A stretch of 14,501 bases of DNA. Source: JBJXHB01 sp046160725 (lineage in GTDB: Bacteria; Pseudomonadota; Gammaproteobacteria; Burkholderiales; Burkholderiaceae_C). A program made the translations under genes and the position numbers. The notes beneath the pieces are model-generated. The model was not told the origin of the DNA and did no database searches. It saw only the letters and a program-made list of their open reading frames with translations. The number at the start of each line of letters is the position of its first letter. Position 1 is the stretch's first letter. Positions 1 to 5,873 of the stretch are shown piece after piece. The stretch lies in contig JBJXHB010000134.1 of NCBI GenBank assembly GCA_046160725.1, forward strand, positions 1 through 14,501, in the 5' to 3' direction.

Positions 1-130
1 GGTCATGGCCGCATTGTGATGAAGGTCCTTGGACAACTGGACCCCGGTCGGGTGTCGGCCGGTTGGCCCGCGCCGCGTTGTCGGTGGCTTCCGGACTGGT
101 CCTTTCCCTGATCGACGGACCGGATCGGCC

Positions 131-159
131 GTGATAGCGTTCGGAACATGCACTTTACT
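131..159 (+). promoter_or_regulatory. Possible sigma70-type promoter for the liv operon
   Basis: A GTGATA hexamer (131-136) and a TTTACT hexamer (154-159) are separated by 17 bp, and each matches the -35/-10 consensus at four of six positions. The start of transcription would fall near 166, leaving a very short leader before the binding-protein gene. The rest of 1-130 holds no gene I can support, only several short GGTCC/GGACC inverted repeats. This is inferred from spacing and weak matches, so it is tentative. Confidence 0.3.
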
Positions 160-180
160 TCCTATTGACGGAGCGTGATG

Positions 181-1353
181 ATGAAGAAAACTGCCACTCT
201 TGCCCTTCTGGCGGCATCCCTGGCCTTTGGCGGGGCTGCCATGGCCCAGGCACCGTTGAAGATCGGCTTCATGGCCGAGTTGTCCGGCCCGCAGGGCCCG
301 CTGGGCCAGGACCAGTACGACGCCCTGATGCTGGTGGTCGAGCGCAATGGCGGCAAGCTGGGCGGCGTGCCGGTGCAGATCCTGCGCGAGGACAGCCAGC
401 TCAAGCCCGACGTGGCCAGCCAGATCGTCGAGAAGCTGATCGACAAGGAGCGCGTGTCCATCATCACCGGCATCACCTTCTCGAACGTGATGATGGCGGT
501 GCACAAGAAGATCACCGACCGCGAGGTGTTCCTGATCGGCAGCAATGCCGGCCCGTCGCCGGTTGCCGGCGCGGCCTGCAGCCCGTACTACTTCTCCACC
601 AGCTGGGAGAACGGCCAGCAGGCCGAGGTAGTGGGTCGCTATGCCGTCGACAAGGGCATCAAGAAGGTGGTCACGCTCGCCCCCAACTACCAGGCGGGCA
701 AGGACTTCGTGGCCGGCTTCAAGGTGCATTACAAGACGCCCACGGTGGCCGAGCTGTGGCCGGCGCTGAACACCCAGGACTTCTCGGCCGAGATCGCGCA
801 GATCACGGCCGCTGCGCCCGACGCGGTGTTCGTCTTCCTGCCTGGCGGCCTGGGCATCAACTTCGTCAAGCAGTGGGGCCAGGCCGGCATGCGCGGCAAG
901 ATCCCGCTGCTGACGGTGTCCACCGCCGACGGCGTCGGCCTGCCGGCGATGGGGGACGCGGCGCTGGGCGTATTGGCCGGCACGGCCTGGGGCCCGGAGC
1001 TGGTCAACCCGTCCAACGAGCAGTTCGTGCGCGAGTTCGAGGCCAAGTACAAGCGCATCCCGTCGCAGTACGCCGCGCAAAGCTATGACGCCGCGCAGCT
1101 GCTGGACGGTGCCATCGCCAAGGTCGCAGGCAAGGTGGAGGACAAGAAGGCCTTCATGGCGGCACTGCGCAGCGTGCCGTTCAAGAGCGTGCGGGGCGAG
1201 TTCAAATTCAACACCAATCACTTCCCGATCCAGGACCTGCACATGTTCGAGGTCTACAAGAACGCCAAGGGCCAGATGACGCTCAAGACCGTTGCCACGC
1301 CCCTGAAGCAGGACAAGGACAGCTACGCCGAGAAGTGCAAGATGACGATGTGA
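181..1353 (+). CDS. ABC transporter substrate-binding protein, LivK/aromatic-acid type
   Basis: A periplasmic type-1 binding protein that would capture a solute and deliver it to the LivHM permease encoded downstream. The N-terminus is a classic Sec signal peptide: MKK, a hydrophobic Ala/Leu stretch, then AMAQA with cleavage expected after about residue 22-24. The mature protein opens with LKIGFMAELSGPQGPLG, the usual first strand of the Leu/Ile/Val-binding fold, and carries GSNAGPSPVAG and PYYFSTSWENGQQ near residues 120-145. Three start codons stand in a row in frame (GTG 175, ATG 178, ATG 181). The Shine-Dalgarno GACGGAG (167-173) is best spaced for 181, giving 390 aa. The SNAGPS...CSPYYFSTSW region recalls binding proteins from aromatic-acid uptake systems rather than true leucine binders. 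The substrate is therefore open, and I leave the symbol blank. The gene is followed by a strong terminator. Confidence 0.9.
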   Translation: MKKTATLALLAASLAFGGAAMAQAPLKIGFMAELSGPQGPLGQDQYDALMLVVERNGGKLGGVPVQILREDSQLKPDVASQIVEKLIDKERVSIITGITFSNVMMAVHKKITDREVFLIGSNAGPSPVAGAACSPYYFSTSWENGQQAEVVGRYAVDKGIKKVVTLAPNYQAGKDFVAGFKVHYKTPTVAELWPALNTQDFSAEIAQITAAAPDAVFVFLPGGLGINFVKQWGQAGMRGKIPLLTVSTADGVGLPAMGDAALGVLAGTAWGPELVNPSNEQFVREFEAKYKRIPSQYAAQSYDAAQLLDGAIAKVAGKVEDKKAFMAALRSVPFKSVRGEFKFNTNHFPIQDLHMFEVYKNAKGQMTLKTVATPLKQDKDSYAEKCKMTM

Positions 1354-1390
1354 CCGGCGGCCGGCAAGCCGCCGTGCCCAGGCGCCCCAG

Positions 1391-1422
1391 GGCGCGCTGC
1401 ACATCCGCAGCGCGCCTTTTTT
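1391..1422 (+). terminator. Intrinsic terminator between binding-protein gene and livH
   Basis: A perfect 10-bp GC-rich stem (GGCGCGCTGC 1391-1400 with GCAGCGCGCC 1407-1416) closes a 6-nt loop and is followed directly by six T residues (1417-1422). This is a textbook rho-independent terminator. It lies inside the transport operon, only 20 nt before the livH start, so it probably gives partial readthrough and lowers permease/ATPase expression relative to the binding protein. Confidence 0.9.
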
Positions 1423-1442
1423 GACGCTGCCGCCGCCACCGC

Positions 1443-2363
1443 ATGACCGCCTCCCTCGTCATCACCCAGCTGCTCAACGGCCTGCAGGTCGGGGTGCTGC
1501 TGTTCCTGCTCGCCGCAGGCCTGACGCTGGTGTTCGGCATCATGAATTTCGTCAACCTGGCGCACGGCTCGCTGTACATGGTGGGCGCGTACATCGCGGC
1601 GGCCACCGCCAATGCGTCGGGCTCGTTCCTGCTGGCGGCGCTGGTGGCGGTGCCGGGCACGATGCTGGTCGGCCTGGTGGTGGACCGCGTCGTGCTGCGC
1701 GGGCTGTACACGCGGGACCACCTGGACCAGGTGCTGGCCACGTTCGGGCTGGTGCTGTTCTTCAACGAGGCGGTGCGCATCGTCTGGGGCCCGAGCCCGC
1801 TGTATGCGCAGGCGCCGGCCTGGCTGGACGGCCAGGTGCAGCTGCTGGGCTACACCTATGCCACCTACCGGCTGGCGATCATCGTGGTCGGTCTGGCGGT
1901 GGCGGGCTTCCTGGCCTGGCTGATCGGCCGCACCCGCGTCGGCATGCTGATCCGCGCCGGCGCCACGCATCCGGAGATGGTGTCGGCGCTGGGCGTCAAC
2001 ATCCGGCTGCTCAACATGCTGATCTTCAGCCTCGGCGCGGCGCTGGCCGGTCTGGCCGGGCTGATGGCCGGCCCGATCTTCTCGGTGCAGCCCGGTATGG
2101 GCGAGCCGGTGCTGATCCAGACCCTGGTGGTGATCATCGTCGGCGGCATCGGCTCGATCCGCGGCGCCTTCCTGGCCGCGCTGATCGTCGGCGTGGTCGA
2201 CAACATGGGCCGCATCTTCCTGCCCATCCTGATGATGAAGGCAATGGACCCCAGCGTTGCCCAGGCCGCCGGCCCGGCGCTGGCGTCGATGCTGATCTAC
2301 CTGCTGATGGCCGCGGTGCTGGCCTTCAAGCCCGAGGGCTTGTTCCCCGTGAAGCACGGCTGA
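1443..2363 (+). CDS. livH: Branched-chain amino acid-type ABC permease, LivH family
   Basis: An inner-membrane permease subunit that pairs with LivM to form the translocation pore for the solute delivered by the upstream binding protein. At 306 aa it is the usual LivH length. It opens with the family-typical stretch QLLNGLQVGVLLFLLAAGLT and continues with FGIMNFVNLAHGSLYMVGAY. About eight hydrophobic segments follow. The cytoplasmic loop contacting the ATPases is seen around residues 160-185 (GRTRVGMLIRAG...MVSALGVN). The C-terminus ends KPEGLFPVKHG, again typical. The ATG at 1443 lies 20 nt after the terminator T-run and has no good Shine-Dalgarno sequence, which suggests modest translation. 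It is followed after 13 bp by livM. Confidence 0.93.
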   Translation: MTASLVITQLLNGLQVGVLLFLLAAGLTLVFGIMNFVNLAHGSLYMVGAYIAAATANASGSFLLAALVAVPGTMLVGLVVDRVVLRGLYTRDHLDQVLATFGLVLFFNEAVRIVWGPSPLYAQAPAWLDGQVQLLGYTYATYRLAIIVVGLAVAGFLAWLIGRTRVGMLIRAGATHPEMVSALGVNIRLLNMLIFSLGAALAGLAGLMAGPIFSVQPGMGEPVLIQTLVVIIVGGIGSIRGAFLAALIVGVVDNMGRIFLPILMMKAMDPSVAQAAGPALASMLIYLLMAAVLAFKPEGLFPVKHG

Positions 2364-2376
2364 CCGGGAGCGAACC

Positions 2377-3363
2377 ATGCGCTGGATGCCCGAACACGTG
2401 CCCGTCTCGTCGCCACGCTTCATCACGACGGTGGCCGTGCTGCTGCTGTTCGCGCTGGTGCCGGTGGTGGCGGCCTGGCTGAACCAGCCGTTCTACCTGA
2501 CGCAGTTCGGCCGCATCATGATCTACGCCATTGCGGCCTGCAGCCTGAACCTGCTGATCGGCTACACCGGCCTGGTCAGCTTCGGCCATGCGCTGTACCT
2601 GGCGCTGGGCGCCTATGCGGTGTCGATCCCGGCCTTCCATGGGCTGGGCAACGGCTGGCTGCACCTGCTGGCGGCGCTGGCCGGCGCGGCGGCGGTGGCG
2701 GCGCTGACCGGCCTGGTGGTGCTGCGCACCTCGGGCATGGGCTTCATCATGATCACGCTGGCCTTCGCGCAGATGTTCTTCTTTCTCGGCGTCAGCCTGA
2801 AGCACTACGGCGGCGACGACGGCATGAAGCTGGCCGCGCATTCGCAGCTGGCACCGCTGGACTTGAACGTGGCGACCCAGCAGTACCTGCTGATCTTCGG
2901 CGTGCTGCTGCTGGTGCTGTACGGCTCCTGGCGCCTGGTGCATGCACGGCTGGGCTACCTGCTGCGCGGCATCAAGGCCAACGAGCGCCGCATGAAGGCC
3001 CTGGGTTTCCACACCCTGGGCTACAAGCTGGCCATCTATGTCATCGCGTCCTGCCTGACGGCGGTGGCGGGCTTCCTTCTGGCCAACCTGACGCTGTATG
3101 CCAGCCCCAGCTACACCGCCTGGACGGTGTCCGGCGAGCTGATCGTGATCGTCATCCTGGGCGGCGTGGGCACCGTGATCGGCCCGCTGGTGGGCGCGCT
3201 GGCCTTCCTGCTGCTGGAGGAGTGGCTGAGCGGGCTGACCCAGCACTGGATGGCGCCGCTGGGCATCATCATCGTGCTGGTGGTGCTGCTGGCCAAGAAC
3301 GGGCTGTACGGCAGCCTGCATGCCTGGGCCGTGCGGCGCGAACGGGGTGAGGGGCCGCCATGA
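2377..3363 (+). CDS. livM: Branched-chain amino acid-type ABC permease, LivM family
   Basis: The second inner-membrane permease subunit (328 aa) of the liv-type transporter. The family signature LIGYTGLVSFGHALYLALGA lies around residues 62-81. The ATPase-contact loop is GIKANERRMKALGFHTLGYK, near residues 198-217. Near residues 258-273 is IVILGGVGTVIGPLVG, the conserved LivM glycine-rich segment. The start is supported by GGGAG (2365-2369) seven bases before the ATG. The gene ends with an ATGA overlap into the ATPase gene livG, so the two are translationally coupled. Confidence 0.93.
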   Translation: MRWMPEHVPVSSPRFITTVAVLLLFALVPVVAAWLNQPFYLTQFGRIMIYAIAACSLNLLIGYTGLVSFGHALYLALGAYAVSIPAFHGLGNGWLHLLAALAGAAAVAALTGLVVLRTSGMGFIMITLAFAQMFFFLGVSLKHYGGDDGMKLAAHSQLAPLDLNVATQQYLLIFGVLLLVLYGSWRLVHARLGYLLRGIKANERRMKALGFHTLGYKLAIYVIASCLTAVAGFLLANLTLYASPSYTAWTVSGELIVIVILGGVGTVIGPLVGALAFLLLEEWLSGLTQHWMAPLGIIIVLVVLLAKNGLYGSLHAWAVRRERGEGPP

Positions 3364-4118
3364 CCGCCCATGTGCTGGAGACCCGCGGCCTGGTCAAGCG
3401 CTTCGGCGGCCTGACCGCCACCGACGATGTCAGCCTGACGCTGCGCGACGGTGAAGTGCATGCGCTGATCGGCCCCAACGGCGCCGGCAAGCCCACGCTG
3501 ATCGGCCAGCTCGCGGGCGAGATCGCCCCGGATGCAGGCCAGGTGCTGCTGCGCGGCCGGGACGTGACGCGGCTCGGCGTCGCCTCGCGCGCCGCGCTCG
3601 GCCTGGCGCGCAGCTACCAGATCACGCAGATCTGCCCGGACTTCACGGCGCTGGAGAACGTCGCGATGGCCGCGATGGCCGGTGCCGGCCATGCCTTCGG
3701 TGCCTGGACGCCGCTGCGGGCGCAGGCGCCGCTGATCGATGCCGCGCGTGCCGCGCTGGCCACCGTCGGCCTGACGGCGCAGGCGGAAATGCCGTCGCGG
3801 GTGATGGCCCATGGCGAGCACCGTCAGCTGGAGCTGGCCATGGCGCTGGCACTGCGCCCCCGGCTGCTGCTGCTGGACGAGCCGCTGGCCGGCATGAGCG
3901 CCCAGGAGAGCCAGGGCATGGTGGCGCTGCTGCAGCGGCTGCGCGCCGACTACCCGATCCTGCTGGTCGAGCACGACATGGGCGCGGTGTTCGCGCTGGC
4001 CGACCGCATCAGCGTGCTGGTGTATGGCCGCGTCATTGCCACCGGCACGCCGGCCGAGATCCGCCAGAACGCCGATGTGCGCCAGGCCTACCTGGGTGAA
4101 GAGGGGCTGGTGGCATGA
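3360..4118 (+). CDS. livG: Branched-chain amino acid-type ABC transporter ATPase, LivG family (altered Walker A)
   Basis: A cytoplasmic ATPase subunit (252 aa) that would energise LivHM together with LivF. Visible motifs: Walker A at 38-46 (GPNGAGKPT), Q-loop Q87 in RSYQIT, signature region MAHGEHRQLE at 149-158, Walker B LLLLDE at 169-174, and H-loop H205 in VEHD. The oddity is P45. The residue after the Walker A lysine is normally Ser or Thr, which helps bind Mg2+; here the codon is CCC (3492-3494), one base from TCC (Ser) or ACC (Thr). All other motifs are intact, so this is either a real partly impaired ATPase, a compensated variant, or a single-base sequence error. The start overlaps the livM stop by 4 bp and the stop overlaps an upstream possible livF start. 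Confidence 0.9.
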   Translation: MTAHVLETRGLVKRFGGLTATDDVSLTLRDGEVHALIGPNGAGKPTLIGQLAGEIAPDAGQVLLRGRDVTRLGVASRAALGLARSYQITQICPDFTALENVAMAAMAGAGHAFGAWTPLRAQAPLIDAARAALATVGLTAQAEMPSRVMAHGEHRQLELAMALALRPRLLLLDEPLAGMSAQESQGMVALLQRLRADYPILLVEHDMGAVFALADRISVLVYGRVIATGTPAEIRQNADVRQAYLGEEGLVA

Positions 4119-4174
4119 GTCCGCCGGACCGCTCCAAGGACGAATACCGGAGTGCGGAGCACGGAGGTTTCCCA

Positions 4175-4915
4175 ATGAGCCGGGACACCCGCCCGGTGCC
4201 TCAGTGCGAACCCTTGCTGCAGGTGCAGGGCCTGCAGGCCGGCTATGGCAGCAGCCAGGTGCTGTTCGGCCTGGACTTCGAGCTGCGCGCGGGCGAGGTC
4301 ATCACGCTGCTGGGCCGCAACGGCATGGGCAAGAGCACCACCATCAAATGCCTGACTGGCCTGCTGCGGCCGCAGGCCGGGCGCATCGTGCTGGATGGGC
4401 AGGACATGGCCGGCGCCCCGCCGTACCGCATCGGCCGCGCCGGCATGGGCCTGGTGCCGGAGGGCCGGCAGGTCTTTCCCAACCTGAGCGTGCGCGAGAA
4501 CCTGGTGGCCACCGCCCATACCCGCAACGCGGGCGCTCAGCCCTGGACCCTGGAGCGGGTGTACGAGCTGTTCCCGCGGCTGGCCGAGCGTGCGCGGCAG
4601 CTGGCCGGCAAGCTCAGCGGCGGCGAGCAGCAGATGCTGGCGGTCGGCCGTGCGCTGATGACCAACCCCAAGGTGCTGCTGCTGGACGAGGCCACCGAGG
4701 GCCTGGCGCCGCTGATCCGGCTGGAGATCTGGACCTGCCTGGCGCGCCTGAAGGCCGGCGGCATGGCCATGATCGTCATCGACAAGAATCTCCGGGCCCT
4801 GCTGCCCCTGGCCGAGCGCCACCACATCGTCGACAAGGGCCGCATCGCCTGGAGCGGCAGCAGCGCGCAGCTGCAGGCCGACGCGGCGGCGGTGGAGCCC
4901 TATCTGAGCGTGTAG
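4175..4915 (+). CDS. livF: Branched-chain amino acid-type ABC transporter ATPase, LivF family
   Basis: The second ATPase subunit of the transporter. Motifs (numbered from the chosen start): Walker A GRNGMGKST at 47-55, the LivF-typical GMGLVPEGRQVFPNLSVREN at 90-109, signature LSGGE at 147-151, and Walker B VLLLDE at 167-172. In the H-loop position, where LivF proteins usually carry EQN, this one reads IDKN (202-205). I choose ATG 4175 because ACGGAGG (4161-4167) sits seven bases upstream, giving 246 aa. An in-frame ATG at 4115 overlaps the livG stop but adds 20 residues (SPPDRSKDEY...) unlike the family N-terminus. The protein is otherwise complete, so it could supply the competent ATP site if LivG is impaired. 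Confidence 0.92.
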   Translation: MSRDTRPVPQCEPLLQVQGLQAGYGSSQVLFGLDFELRAGEVITLLGRNGMGKSTTIKCLTGLLRPQAGRIVLDGQDMAGAPPYRIGRAGMGLVPEGRQVFPNLSVRENLVATAHTRNAGAQPWTLERVYELFPRLAERARQLAGKLSGGEQQMLAVGRALMTNPKVLLLDEATEGLAPLIRLEIWTCLARLKAGGMAMIVIDKNLRALLPLAERHHIVDKGRIAWSGSSAQLQADAAAVEPYLSV

Positions 4916-4928
4916 GCGGGACAGCGCC

Positions 4929-5726
4929 ATGCAGGTCATCCGCATCGACCATTGGCGCGACTTCATCGGCCACATCGACGCCCAGCCTGGCTGGGCCTTC
5001 CGCGGCGAGGTGGCCGCGCAGTGGCCGCTGGTGTCGTCGCTGACGCGCCGTCTGTCCACCTACTGTCCCGACGCCACGCTGTGGCCGCTGCGCGAGCAGC
5101 GCGCCATGCGCATCTTCCGCCGCAAGGTGCACATCTACCTGGGCGGCGGCGCCGCACCGCTGGACGACCTGCGCTGCCTGGCGTTGATGCAGCACCACGG
5201 TGCGCCGACGCGGCTGCTGGACTTCACCAAGAGCCCCTACGTGGCCGCTTTCTTTGCGCTCGAGGAAGCCACCGGCGACAGCGCCGTCTATGCCTTGAAC
5301 ACGCCGGCGCTGTGGGGCGCGGTGCCGCGCTTCGACCCGGCGCTGACGCGCGATGCCGTCGACCCGCGCGTGACCGGTGGCTTCGAGCGCCATTACCTGG
5401 CCAACGACAAACCCATCGTCTGGTTCGGTGAGCCCGCCGAGATGGACCGCCGGCTGGTTGCCCAGAGCGGCCTGTTCGTGCTGCCGGGGCAACTGGCCCG
5501 GCCGCTGGGCGACATCCTGCAGGGCTACGACACCCGCGACCCGCTGCTGGTCAAGTACGTGCTGCCGCTGGCCATGCGCGACCAGGCCATGCAGGCGTTG
5601 TACCGCATGAACATCACGCATGCGACGCTGTTCCCGGACCTGGAGGGCCTGGCCCGGTCGATCGGCTACGAGCTGGAGGTGGTGTGGGAGCGACTGGTCG
5701 AGGAGTACCGCGGCGGCGGTGGATGA
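4929..5726 (+). CDS. FRG-domain protein
   Basis: A soluble 265-aa protein recognised as FRG-domain by two hallmarks: FRG at 24-26 in GWAFRGEVAAQW, and QHHGAPTRLLDFT at 88-100, followed by SPYVAAFFALE. No signal peptide or membrane segment is visible. The biochemical role of the FRG domain is not settled. Such proteins occur as scattered accessory genes, sometimes fused to other domains and sometimes near defence or toxin loci. This one stands alone as a single-domain protein. It begins 13 bp after livF, same strand, with only a weak ribosome site (GGGAC), so it probably rides on the liv transcript. It ends just before the metX promoter. Nothing in the context shows what it does for the transporter. 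Codon use looks like that of its neighbours, so there is no sign of recent transfer. Confidence 0.85.
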   Translation: MQVIRIDHWRDFIGHIDAQPGWAFRGEVAAQWPLVSSLTRRLSTYCPDATLWPLREQRAMRIFRRKVHIYLGGGAAPLDDLRCLALMQHHGAPTRLLDFTKSPYVAAFFALEEATGDSAVYALNTPALWGAVPRFDPALTRDAVDPRVTGGFERHYLANDKPIVWFGEPAEMDRRLVAQSGLFVLPGQLARPLGDILQGYDTRDPLLVKYVLPLAMRDQAMQALYRMNITHATLFPDLEGLARSIGYELEVVWERLVEEYRGGGG

Positions 5727-5733
5727 CGCTCGA

Positions 5734-5739
5734 TATACT
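5734..5739 (+). promoter_or_regulatory. Probable -10 element of the metX promoter
   Basis: TATACT matches the -10 consensus at five of six positions in a region that is otherwise very GC-rich. Transcription would begin near 5746, right before the first paired base of the SAM-II riboswitch (5749). I see no good -35 hexamer at the expected distance, so activity may be weak or activator-dependent. The match in position with the riboswitch start is the main support. Confidence 0.5.
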
Positions 5740-5747
5740 GGCCGCCA

Positions 5748-5801
5748 CAGCGCCGATTTGTTCCGGATTGCGGGCGCTCTACAAGTACCGCTAAAAGGGG
5801 A
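5748..5801 (+). promoter_or_regulatory. SAM-II riboswitch
   Basis: This leader matches the SAM-II aptamer closely. P1 is AGCGCC (5749-5754) paired with GGCGCT (5773-5778). The P1 loop holds the conserved GATTT (5755-5759) and ATTGC (5767-5771). The 3' strand is GCTAAAAGGGG (5790-5800), the hallmark segment that folds back on the P1 loop to form the SAM-binding pseudoknot. CC at 5763-5764 can pair with the GG of the 3' strand as in known members. SAM-II RNAs are known mainly from alphaproteobacteria, where they lie upstream of methionine genes such as metA and metX. Here the next gene is metX, as expected. Binding of SAM should reduce metXW expression. Confidence 0.9.
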
Positions 5802-5811
5802 CAGCCCATCG

Positions 5812-5850
5812 CCCGGTGTCCGCTTTTCGCGGCGCCGGGTTTGTCGTTTC
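5812..5850 (+). terminator. Riboswitch-linked terminator-like hairpin upstream of metX
   Basis: CCCGG (5812-5816) plus CCGC (5820-5823) can pair with GCGG (5829-5832) and CCGGG (5835-5839), with a small internal loop (TGT/CG) and a TTTTC loop. The T-rich run TTTGTCGTTT follows at 5840-5849. It lies 12 nt after the SAM-II aptamer and before metX, so it is a plausible expression platform. GGACA (5799-5803) could instead pair with TGTCC (5817-5821) and break the terminator stem. The T-run is interrupted, so strength is uncertain. Confidence 0.55.
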
Positions 5851-5873
5851 AGGTGGCCACCTCGTCCCCAGCC

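Noticed and set aside
1..6. CAT at 4-6, a possible start of a divergent minus-strand gene leaving the window.
   Set aside because: Only two codons are visible and no ribosome site is well placed, so nothing can be supported.
1323..2426. Long minus-strand frame opposite livH, and similar long antisense frames opposite livM, livF/FRG/metX and the ligase.
   Set aside because: Their translations are rich in Arg, His, Gln and Ala with no motif. They mirror the third-position GC bias of the sense genes.
4115..4174. Longer livF start at ATG 4115 overlapping the livG stop.
   Set aside because: The added 20 residues are not family-like, while ATG 4175 has ACGGAGG at ideal spacing. Coupled re-initiation at 4115 cannot be fully excluded.
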